Shown here: positions 1 to 6,408 of the stretch, one piece after another
Numbering within the stretch: position 1 is the first letter of the stretch
How the letters are laid out: each line of letters starts with the position of its first letter
From: an uncultured Clostridia bacterium
GTDB taxonomy: Bacteria; Bacillota; Clostridia; TANB77; CAG-508
DNA length: 18,631 bases
Assembly: GCA_944392065.1 (NCBI GenBank)
Contig: CALXVO010000012.1
Coordinates: 1-18,631 of the forward strand
Direction: 5' to 3'
The notes under the pieces: generated by a model
Database searches by the model: none
Seen by the model: only the letters and a program-made list of their open reading frames with translations
Told to the model about the DNA's origin: nothing
Position numbers and translations under genes: made by a program

Positions 1-158
1 AACCTGTTTAATAGTATAGATTATTTAAAGTCCGCGCAGGGAGTTTATAATTAAAAAATCGAGCGGAGCAGGGAGCTTAAGTCGGGACGAAGCGAGATTT
101 TTTTAATTAAAACTCCCGCCAAAAGGACATATTTAATTTTAATACTATTAAACAGGTT
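1..158. repeat. Long imperfect inverted repeat, MITE-like
   Basis: The outer arms, 1-17 and 142-158, are perfect 17-base reverse complements (AACCTGTTTAATAGTAT and its complement). Inside them further blocks pair in register: GTCC at 30-33 with GGAC at 125-128, GGGAGTTT at 39-46 with AAACTCCC at 110-117, and an A-rich run ending GATC-like at 49-60 with the T-rich run at 96-108. The unpaired centre, 61-95, is unusually G-rich for this genome. No open reading frame is visible. The shape fits a non-autonomous mobile element or a large RNA hairpin upstream of sufC. The left arm starts at the first base of the window, so the true left end and any target duplication cannot be seen. Confidence 0.6.
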
Positions 159-205
159 TACCACCTGAGCCGTTACAAATTTGAAAATGTGCATTGCTAA
201 ATGTC

Positions 206-234
206 TTGTAAAAAAAAGAAAAAAATGGTAAAAT
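206..234 (+). promoter_or_regulatory. Sigma-A-type promoter of sufCB
   Basis: TTGTAA at 206-211 and TAAAAT at 229-234 are separated by 17 bases, a good housekeeping promoter. It would start transcription near 241, leaving a leader of about 40 bases before the sufC start. No operator could be recognised. Confidence 0.55.
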
Positions 235-283
235 ATATATTGCCTAAGGAGAATTGATTGTAAAATGGCGAAAAGGAGGAATT

Positions 284-1021
284 ATGTTAGAATTACAAGA
301 TATTTGCTTTTCAAGAGATAATAAAAATATCTTGAAAAGTATAAACTTAAAAATAGATAACAACAAAATGATTGTTATTACAGGACCAAATGGTTCTGGA
401 AAATCGACCCTTGCAAAGATTATTATGGGAATTGAAAACCCAGATTCCGGAAAAATAATTTTTGATGGCAGAGATATAACAAATTTACCAATAACAGAAA
501 GAGCAAAGGCTGGTATAGGATTTGCATTCCAACAGCCGGTAAAATTTAAGGGGCTAACTGTAAAGGATTTAATAGAAATATCTGCAGGTAACAGTATTAA
601 GATGTGTGATGCTTGTGATGTTTTAGCAGATGTGGGATTGTGTGCACAAGAATATTTAAATCGAGAAGTAAATAGCGGACTTTCTGGAGGAGAACTAAAA
701 AGAATAGAAATAGCAATGCTTGCAGCTAAAAAGTCGAAGCTTACCATTTTTGATGAACCAGAAGCAGGAATAGATTTATGGAGTTTTAATAATCTTATAT
801 CTGTATTTGAAAAGATGCATGATGATATTAAAGGTTCTATAGTTATAATTTCACATCAAGAGAGAATATTAAACATTGCAGATGAAATTGTATTAATAAC
901 AAATGGTAGAGTAGAAAAACATGGTGTAAAAGATGAAATTTTGCCACAAATTTTTGGTAAAATAAAACCATGCCATAAATTAGAAGGAAATAAAAAATGC
1001 AACAAAGGAGGGACAGTATAG
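284..1021 (+). CDS. sufC: SufC-type Fe-S assembly ATPase
   Basis: ABC-class ATPase of 245 residues that powers the SufB scaffold during cytosolic iron-sulfur cluster assembly; it has no membrane segments. Visible motifs are Walker A GPNGSGKST (34-42), the Q-loop near 83-84, the signature LSGGE (133-137), Walker B LTIFDEPE (153-160) and the switch histidine H191. The SufC-like stretch continues as AGID after Walker B. ATG 284 follows AAGGAGG at 273-279. An in-frame TTG at 254 has a weaker site and would add ten unconserved residues. The stop TAG shares its last base with the GTG start of sufB, so the two are translationally coupled. No sufS, sufU or sufD is adjacent, which fits the compact two-gene SufCB (SMS) type known from anaerobes and archaea. 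Confidence 0.9.
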   Translation: MLELQDICFSRDNKNILKSINLKIDNNKMIVITGPNGSGKSTLAKIIMGIENPDSGKIIFDGRDITNLPITERAKAGIGFAFQQPVKFKGLTVKDLIEISAGNSIKMCDACDVLADVGLCAQEYLNREVNSGLSGGELKRIEIAMLAAKKSKLTIFDEPEAGIDLWSFNNLISVFEKMHDDIKGSIVIISHQERILNIADEIVLITNGRVEKHGVKDEILPQIFGKIKPCHKLEGNKKCNKGGTV

Positions 1022-1938
1022 TGGATAAAATAGAAAAGGATTTACTAAAACAAATTGCTGATATAGAAAAAACGCCTATGGGGGCATATAATATTAGAAG
1101 AAATGGAGAAGGAATTGCAAGAAATACAACTGCCAATATTGATATTATAACAAAAACAGACAAGCCGGGAATTGATATAATTATAAAGCCAAATACAAAA
1201 AATGAGAGTGTACATATACCTGTTATTTTAACACAGGGAGGATTTAATGATTTGGTGTATAATGATTTTTACATTGGAGAAAATGCAGATGTAGTGATTA
1301 TTGCGGGTTGTGGTATTCACAATAACACATGTGATACTGCTGAGCATGATGGAATTCATACTTTTCATTTAGCAAAAGGTGCTAAAATAAAATACATAGA
1401 AAAGCACTATGGAGAAGGAAAAGGCACAGGGGATAGAATTTTAAATCCTCAAACTATAATAAATTTAGAAGAAGATGCTTCTATGGAAATGGAATCAGTA
1501 CAAATAAATGGAGTTACTTCTACATTAAGAGAGACATTTGCAAATATGAAAAAAGGAAGCAGTTTAGTAATATCGGAGAGAATAATGACTACAGGGAAGC
1601 AAACTGCCAAAACAATATTTGATGTAAACTTAGACGGAGAGAACTCAAGCGTACATGTTGCTTCAAGATCTGTTGCTGAAGACGATTCTGTACAAGAATT
1701 TATATCGAATGTAAAAGGAAATACAAAATGTTTTGGACATGTTGAATGTGATGCTATTATAATGGGAAATGCTAAAGTAATATCAGATCCAAAAATAGAA
1801 GCAAACAATGTTGATGCAAGTTTAATTCATGAAGCAGCTATAGGAAAAATTGCAGGAGAACAATTAACAAAACTTATGACACTGGGTCTAACAGAAAAAG
1901 AGGCAGAAGAGCAAATTATTAATGGCTTTTTGAAATAG
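1021..1938 (+). CDS. sufB: SufB-like Fe-S scaffold (short, SMS type)
   Basis: Scaffold partner of the upstream SufC ATPase. At 305 residues it is much shorter than classical SufB (about 470-495) but keeps the beta-helix core and the SufB C-terminus. The conserved ECDAIIMG cysteine (C243) aligns, from my memory of E. coli SufB, with cluster-binding C405. The conserved His-Glu pair of LIHEAAIGKI is H270-E271. The end GLTEKEAEEQIINGF is the SufC-binding region typical of the family. I chose GTG 1021 because AAAGGAGGG at 1003-1011 lies 9 bases upstream; ATG 997 would sit before that site. It could be labelled SufD by automatic pipelines, but the retained Cys and His-Glu favour SufB. Assignment to the family is firm; the exact subtype is inference. 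Confidence 0.85.
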   Translation: MDKIEKDLLKQIADIEKTPMGAYNIRRNGEGIARNTTANIDIITKTDKPGIDIIIKPNTKNESVHIPVILTQGGFNDLVYNDFYIGENADVVIIAGCGIHNNTCDTAEHDGIHTFHLAKGAKIKYIEKHYGEGKGTGDRILNPQTIINLEEDASMEMESVQINGVTSTLRETFANMKKGSSLVISERIMTTGKQTAKTIFDVNLDGENSSVHVASRSVAEDDSVQEFISNVKGNTKCFGHVECDAIIMGNAKVISDPKIEANNVDASLIHEAAIGKIAGEQLTKLMTLGLTEKEAEEQIINGFLK

Positions 1939-1943
1939 ATATT

Positions 1944-1999
1944 GCACAATTAGAGACGCACTTATTCTATGCAGAATAGGTGCGTCCCCAATTGTGTGC
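1944..1999. terminator. Bidirectional hairpin between convergent sufB and asd
   Basis: Arms 1944-1968 and 1973-1999 pair over about 24 bases, with a few mismatches, around the loop ATGC. The hairpin lies 5 bases after the sufB stop and one base beyond the shifted-frame stop of asd (2001-2003). It carries the GGGGAC/CCCCAATT-type blocks seen in the other palindromes of this window. Neither side has a clear T run, so termination is inferred from position and stem strength. Confidence 0.55.
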
Positions 2000-2000
2000 T

Positions 2001-3165
2001 TTAGAGCATCTTTTCTACAATTTGCACTGCATTACTTGCAGCACCTTTTCTAATATTATCTGCTACTACCCAAAGATTAACACCGTGACTCCACACTATT
2101 ATCTCTACGAATTCTTCCTACAAAAACCTCGTCATGACCAGAGGCATTGGTGGCAAGTGGATAAATTGGATTAAGTGAGTTAGCTGAATCTTTTAAAGTG
2201 TCATTTTTATCATTTGCTGAGTTAAGTAAATGATTTGGCATAATATTATCTTGCACAATTAGTCCATTAAAATTAGATAAAGTTCTTATTAGATCATCCA
2301 TTTCAAATTTTTTCTCAAATTCTACATTAATAGATTCGCTGTGAGAATTAAAAACAGGAACTCTTACTGTAGTTGCTGTTATTTTTAAATCAGGTCTTTT
2401 TAGTATTTTTCTTGTTTCATTTATCATTTTTTCCTCTTCTTTGGTATATCCATTATCTAAAAATACATCAATATGAGGTAAGCAATTAGAAAAAATAGGA
2501 TAATTAAATTTCTTTAATTCATAAGAAGATTTGAAATCAATATTATCCGTAACATGTTCTCCTGCATTGATATTTATATCTAAATTAGAAGCGGAATTTA
2601 TTTCTGAATGGTCTAAATAAGCTTTATCTGTTATGTAATTTTTTACTCCGTTTTCTAAATCTTCAACACCATATCTTCCGGCACCTGATACAGCTTGGTA
2701 AGTAGAGTAAACGATTCTTTTTATCTTGTATTTATCATCTAATGGTTTTAAAGCTACCACAGCTTGAATCGTAGAACAATTAGGATTAGCAATAATACCA
2801 TGGTTATTTTTTATCTCTTCTGGATTAACTTCTGGAACAACTAAAGGTACATCTTTATCCATTCTGAAAGCACTACTATTATCTACAACAATGCATCCTT
2901 TAGAAACTGCTATAGGTGCATATTTTTTAGAAGTTGATCCCACTGCAGAGAAAATTGCATAGTCAAAACCACTATCAAATGACGATTCATTTAATTCTTG
3001 AATCATATATTCTTTATTCATAAACTGTACTTTTTTTCCAGCTGATTTAGAAGATGCAAATAGAACATACTCAGAAATAGGTAGTTTTTTTTCTTCTAAT
3101 ACTTTTAAAACTGTCCTACCAACTAAGCCTGTAGCACCTACTATAGCTAATCTGATTTTTTTCAT
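2001..3165 (-). CDS. asd: Aspartate-semialdehyde dehydrogenase, +1 frameshifted
   Basis: Converts aspartyl phosphate to aspartate semialdehyde with NADPH, feeding lysine/diaminopimelate, threonine and methionine synthesis. The N-terminal Rossmann motif is GATGLVG (10-16), the catalytic cysteine is C130 in NPNCSTIQ, and the substrate segments STYQAVSGAG (154-163) and RVPVFNSHSE are present. The zero frame ends at 2077 as VESRC-stop, cutting off the conserved tail. Reading on in the +1 frame from 2084 gives GVNLWVVADNIRKGAA and so on for 27 residues, stopping at 2001. The joined protein is 387 residues. The extra base is the C at 2085 (minus strand, in TCA-C-GGT). ATG 3165 follows AAAGGA; the TTG just before it is unlikely. 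The 3' hairpin begins right after the shifted stop, supporting 2001 as the true end. It may be a pseudogene, a sequencing error or programmed frameshifting. Confidence 0.85.
2082..2088 (-). other. +1 frameshift site TCA-C-GGT in asd
   Basis: On the minus strand the codons read GAG TCA CGG TGT TAA in the zero frame. Skipping the C at 2085 gives GAG TCA GGT GTT AAT CTT TGG, that is ESGVNLW, the family-typical sequence. A GGAG run sits directly before TCA. The same seven-base arrangement occurs in priA at 7126-7132. Confidence 0.8.
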
Positions 3166-3197
3166 CAAACATCATCCTTTACTATTAAACTTTATAT

Positions 3198-3206
3198 ATT
3201 ATATCA
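3198..3206 (-). promoter_or_regulatory. Extended -10 promoter of asd
   Basis: Read on the minus strand the site is TGATATAAT, a perfect -10 with an upstream TG. The best -35 candidate, TTGAAC, is 19 bases further up, which is long. Transcription would start near 3191, giving a leader of about 25 bases, with no room for a lysine riboswitch. Confidence 0.4.
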
Positions 3207-3235
3207 TAACATTAATAAAAATGTTCAAAAAATAT

Positions 3236-3263
3236 TTGAAACTCATGCAAAATATGGTATAAT
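3236..3263 (+). promoter_or_regulatory. Promoter of rsmE
   Basis: TTGAAA at 3236-3241 and TATAAT at 3258-3263 are spaced by 16 bases, with TGG just before the -10 (extended -10). It diverges from the asd promoter within the same 120-base gap. Confidence 0.6.
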
Positions 3264-3287
3264 AATAAATATTATGTGGAGGAAGTA

Positions 3288-4031
3288 ATGTATAAATTTT
3301 TTGTCTCGGGAAATCAAATATGTAGTAACAATATGAAGATAGTAGGAGAAGATGTAAATCACATAGCAAATGTTTTGAGATTAAAATCTGGTGAACAGAT
3401 TATCGTATGTAATAAAGATACAGGAAAGAGTTATATTTCAAAGATAGATGAAATTAATAAAGATTATATAATTTGTAAAACAGTAGAAGACATTATAGAA
3501 TCAACAGAAAGTTATGTTAATATTGATTTATTTCAAGGTATTCCAAAGATGGACAAGATGGAATATATTATTCAAAAAGCAACAGAACTTGGGGTCAAGA
3601 ATATATTTCCAGTAAATCTTGAAAGATGTATTGTTAAATTGGATAGTAAGTCGGAAATAAAGAAAATCGAAAGATGGCAAAAGATAGCAGAGGTTGCAGC
3701 AAAGCAAAGTAAAAGAGATAAAATTCCTGCAATAAAAAACATTGTGAATATTAAAAATATTTGCCAAGAAATAAAAAAATATGATATTATATTAATAGCA
3801 TATGAGAATGAAGAAAAAAATACATTAAAAAAAGTATTAAAAGATTTAGATAGAGAAAAAAAGTTAAATATAGGAATAGTGGTTGGACCAGAAGGTGGAC
3901 TAACTGAAAAAGAAGTGCAACAATTAACTGATCTTGGAGCGAAAAGTGTTACTTTGGGAAAAAGAATTTTAAGAACAGAAACTGCATCGTTAATGATACT
4001 TAGTGATATAATATATGAATTTGAATTATAA
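3288..4031 (+). CDS. rsmE: 16S rRNA m3U1498 methyltransferase RsmE
   Basis: SAM-dependent enzyme that methylates N3 of U1498 in helix 44 of 16S rRNA. The 247-residue protein has an N-terminal PUA-like domain (about 1-70, with the motif HIANVLRLKSGE) and a C-terminal SPOUT domain whose trefoil knot is marked by VVGPEGGLT (about 198-206) and LGKRILRTETA (about 223-233). The length is normal for the family. ATG 3288 follows GGAGGA at 3278-3283; the in-frame GTG at 3276 lies within the ribosome binding site region and is rejected. In many Clostridia rsmE follows prmA, which is absent here. It has its own promoter. Confidence 0.92.
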   Translation: MYKFFVSGNQICSNNMKIVGEDVNHIANVLRLKSGEQIIVCNKDTGKSYISKIDEINKDYIICKTVEDIIESTESYVNIDLFQGIPKMDKMEYIIQKATELGVKNIFPVNLERCIVKLDSKSEIKKIERWQKIAEVAAKQSKRDKIPAIKNIVNIKNICQEIKKYDIILIAYENEEKNTLKKVLKDLDREKKLNIGIVVGPEGGLTEKEVQQLTDLGAKSVTLGKRILRTETASLMILSDIIYEFEL

Positions 4032-4107
4032 TAAATAAAGATATACTGCAAGATTAAGACAAAAAAGAGGATGGTTATATAAAATAATATAAAATGGAGG
4101 AATAAAG

Positions 4108-5040
4108 ATGCCTAAAAATGCTGATGTTAAAAGCAAGCAAAAACAGAACAAGAACACAAATGTAACAGATAAACAAGAACAGAATAAAAACACAAATATA
4201 ATGGAAAAACAAGAACAAAGCAAAAAAACAAATGTGGCAGACAGAAAGAAAAGTAAGACTGGAAATATTGATAACAAAAAAGATAATAAAAAAAGCGTAA
4301 ATACTAGCGTTAAAACAAATAAGAATAATAGCAATAGTAAAACTCATAAAAAAGAAAATGTAAAAATTAAGACTAATAAGAAAAATGAAAATAGAAAAAA
4401 TGATGCTACCATAGAGACTAAAGTGAAAAAAAACACAGCAAAAAAAGAAGATGTTAAGCAACAAGAAAAAAGTAAAAATAAAGAAGTTGTAGTAAAAGTA
4501 AAGCCAGAACAAGATGCGGAGGAAATAGCTGCAACTACTACAGAAAAAGAAAATGTTAAGCTAATAAAATTTGAAGAAATAAAAAACATATTTAAGAAAA
4601 AGAAAAAAATTCCTAAAGAGGAATTGAAAAAAATAAATAAACCAGTTTTTCATAATATCTTAGTTGCTATAGTGGTTATGATATACTTTATATTCCTAAT
4701 TTTGGGATTTTTAAATATAGAAGGTAATGTTTATCAGACAGATTTAAAAGTATTTTCAATATGCATTTTATTTTTAGCAATTTTCTTATTGGAAAAAGCA
4801 TATAAAGAAGATAGTGGAAGAATAGCAATATTTGGAATAGAAATGATAGTAATAGCAATAATAACACTTGGACTCATATATGTAAAGTTGATGCTATCAT
4901 CTCATTATATAAATATTGTTCTAATAATATTATATATAGTGTTGATATATTATGTTATAAAATCTATAGTAATATATAATAAGGGAAAGAAAAAATACTT
5001 TATAAAAGATGTAAAAGAAATGATTAATACTGAAGAATAG
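4108..5040 (+). CDS. Lys/Asn-rich four-helix membrane protein, unknown
   Basis: I do not recognise this 310-residue protein. Residues 1-178 are a highly basic, low-complexity, probably disordered region rich in Lys and Asn. It opens with three 12-residue tandem repeats (10-21, 22-33, 34-45) of the form KQxQxKxTNxxx. A basic KKKKK stretch at 163-167 leads into four predicted membrane helices at about 182-203, 213-230, 238-262 and 267-290, ending in a short basic tail. There is no signal peptide and no enzyme motif. The start is backed by GGAGG 8-9 bases upstream. It lies 76 bases after rsmE and 60 before remA in the same direction, so co-transcription is possible. A cytoplasmic tail binding nucleic acid or another polyanion would be pure inference. 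The long opposite-strand frames here are shadows of its A-rich codons. Confidence 0.75.
   Translation: MPKNADVKSKQKQNKNTNVTDKQEQNKNTNIMEKQEQSKKTNVADRKKSKTGNIDNKKDNKKSVNTSVKTNKNNSNSKTHKKENVKIKTNKKNENRKNDATIETKVKKNTAKKEDVKQQEKSKNKEVVVKVKPEQDAEEIAATTTEKENVKLIKFEEIKNIFKKKKKIPKEELKKINKPVFHNILVAIVVMIYFIFLILGFLNIEGNVYQTDLKVFSICILFLAIFLLEKAYKEDSGRIAIFGIEMIVIAIITLGLIYVKLMLSSHYINIVLIILYIVLIYYVIKSIVIYNKGKKKYFIKDVKEMINTEE
4135..4242 (+). repeat. Three 36-bp tandem repeats within a coding region
   Basis: Three consecutive 36-base units encode the 12-residue repeats KQKQNKNTNVTD, KQEQNKNTNIME and KQEQSKKTNVAD of the membrane protein above. Unit number could vary between strains by slippage. Confidence 0.75.
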
Positions 5041-5100
5041 TATTAAAAATAGCAGAAGGTAAAATTAAAAATATGCCTTAAGGAAGGAATGAGATTAATT

Positions 5101-5370
5101 ATGCAATTAATAAATATAGGATTTGGTAATATAGTTTCAGCAACTAGAATTATTGCTATAGTAAGTCCAGAATCTGCACCTATAAAAAGAATCGTACAAG
5201 AAGCAAAGGATAATGGAACAGCTATAGATGCAACCTATGGAAGAAAAACAAGAGCAGTTATAATTATGGATTCGGGGCATGTGGTACTTTCATCAATTCA
5301 GCCTGAAACAGTAGCAGGAAGGTTAGAAAAAGATGAAGAAACTCCTTCAGAGGAAGAAAACAAAGAATAA
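5101..5370 (+). CDS. remA: RemA-like regulator (DUF370)
   Basis: Small DNA-binding regulator; in Bacillus subtilis RemA forms oligomers that activate extracellular-matrix and osmoprotection genes. The 89-residue sequence starts MQLINIGFGNIVSATRIIAI and keeps VSPESAPIKR, DATYGRKTRAVIIMDSGHVVLSS and QPETVAGRL, the whole length of the family, followed by an acidic tail of about 15 residues. Start choice: ATG 5101 matches the family N-terminus, but the AAGGAAGG ribosome binding site at 5080-5087 is 13 bases away. ATG 5089 would be only 1 base from it and adds MRLI. Either is possible. In Clostridia this gene commonly precedes gmk and rpoZ, as here. Confidence 0.9.
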   Translation: MQLINIGFGNIVSATRIIAIVSPESAPIKRIVQEAKDNGTAIDATYGRKTRAVIIMDSGHVVLSSIQPETVAGRLEKDEETPSEEENKE

Positions 5371-5419
5371 AAGGATATACAAATAAAATAATAAATATTT
5401 TTTAAGGAGGAATTTAAAA

Positions 5420-5608
5420 ATGATGGTAAAACCAACAGTAAAAGAATTATTAACAAAAGTAGACAATAGGTTCGAACTAGTAGCGGTTACTGCTAAAAGA
5501 GCCAGACAAATAGCGGACGGAGCAGAAAAACTAACAGATGTAGATGAAGATTCACCAGTTACTATTGCTGCAAACGAAATAGCAGAAGGCAAGGTGAAAA
5601 TATGTTAG
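5420..5608 (+). CDS. rpoZ: RNA polymerase omega subunit
   Basis: Omega subunit, which assists folding and assembly of the beta-prime subunit. The 62-residue protein carries the family pattern PTVKELLTKVDNRFELVAVT, then AKRARQIADGA, and ends shortly after the conserved helix (SPVTIAANEIAEGKVKI). AAGGAGG at 5405-5411 is 8 bases before ATG 5420; ATG 5423 is also possible. The last 7 bases overlap the gmk start, implying translational coupling. The order remA-rpoZ-gmk is swapped relative to the usual remA-gmk-rpoZ. Confidence 0.9.
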   Translation: MMVKPTVKELLTKVDNRFELVAVTAKRARQIADGAEKLTDVDEDSPVTIAANEIAEGKVKIC

Positions 5609-6177
5609 TCTTATTATCAGGAGTGTCAGGAGCAGGCAAAGATACAATTAAAAAGCAGTTAATAGCAAGAATGGAAAATGTAGAATCATTGCCATCTTAT
5701 ACCGATAGGTCTCCAAGGGCAAACGATGTACCAGGAGTCACATATAATTTTGTAACTACAGAAGAATTTGAAAGAATGATAAAAGATGGAGAATTATATG
5801 AATATTCAGCACATCATGAGCATTATTATGGAACTTCAAAAAAATTATTAAATGACAAGATAAAAAAAGGAAAAATAATAGTAAAAGACATTGAAGTAAA
5901 TGGTGTAGAAAATTTGCTAAAAATCTTAAAAGATGATGTAAAAATAGTAACTATTTTTTTAAGAGTTCCAAAAGAACAATTGCAAAAAAGGCTTGAAAAC
6001 AGGGCTGATAAACCAAGCCTTAAAGAAATACAATTAAGATTAAATAGATTCGATTATGAAGAATCAAAAATAGGAATGTATGATTACATTATAAAAAACA
6101 ATAATTTAGAGAAAACGGTAAACATTATTATGGAAATTATAAAAAGTGAATACAACTTAAAAGAATCAGAATTTTAA
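5602..6177 (+). CDS. gmk: Guanylate kinase, somewhat divergent
   Basis: Phosphorylates GMP to GDP using ATP. The 191-residue protein has the P-loop SGVSGAGKDT (6-15), the GMP-binding segment SYTDRSPR (32-39) that retains both arginines of the usual S-x-T-T-R-x-P-R but has Asp in place of the second Thr, and the acceptor-site HYYGTSK. The lid and C-terminal part (RLENRADKPSLKEIQLRLNRFDYEE, then YDYIIKNNN) follow the family. The usual GPSG in the P-loop is GVSG here. ATG 5602 overlaps rpoZ; AAGGTG at 5590-5595 serves as ribosome binding site. Most likely the real Gmk; another nucleotide kinase of the same fold is the alternative. Confidence 0.82.
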   Translation: MLVLLSGVSGAGKDTIKKQLIARMENVESLPSYTDRSPRANDVPGVTYNFVTTEEFERMIKDGELYEYSAHHEHYYGTSKKLLNDKIKKGKIIVKDIEVNGVENLLKILKDDVKIVTIFLRVPKEQLQKRLENRADKPSLKEIQLRLNRFDYEESKIGMYDYIIKNNNLEKTVNIIMEIIKSEYNLKESEF

Positions 6178-6248
6178 CTAAAAAAAGAATCAGACATATT
6201 TACTCCCAAAGAGTAAGCTAACACGCAATTACTGTTAAAGTGTTTGAG

Positions 6249-6280
6249 AGGAACTTACATAAAATATGTGGGTTCCTTTT
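6249..6280 (+). terminator. Rho-independent terminator after gmk
   Basis: Arms 6249-6260 (AGGAACTTACAT) and 6266-6277 (ATGTGGGTTCCT) pair over 12 bases with two mismatches around AAAAT and end in TTTT. This closes the remA-rpoZ-gmk unit. The rest of the 231-base gap before priA holds a small TTACTC/GAGTAA hairpin at 6200-6216 and a TATAAT at 6325-6330 with only a weak -35; I see no gene there. Confidence 0.65.
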
Positions 6281-6408
6281 ATGTGCTTATTATTTTACAT
6301 CTAGATTTTTTCTGACTTTTAATATATAATAAGAAAAATATACATTACTACGACAAATAACTATGAATAGTAATGAAATACTTATAGGCAAAAATTAAAG
6401 GAGAAAGC

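Noticed and set aside
1980..2174. A 64-residue plus-strand open frame between sufB and asd.
   Set aside because: It overlaps the hairpin and the true, shifted-frame C-terminus of asd, with no ribosome binding site.
3572..4589. Several long minus-strand open frames rich in Phe, Leu and Ile.
   Set aside because: They mirror A-rich codons of rsmE and of the Lys-rich membrane protein, lack ribosome binding sites and resemble no family.
6363..6398. An 11-codon open frame just before the priA ribosome binding site, as a leader peptide.
   Set aside because: It has no ribosome binding site, no regulatory codon run and no attenuator hairpin after it.
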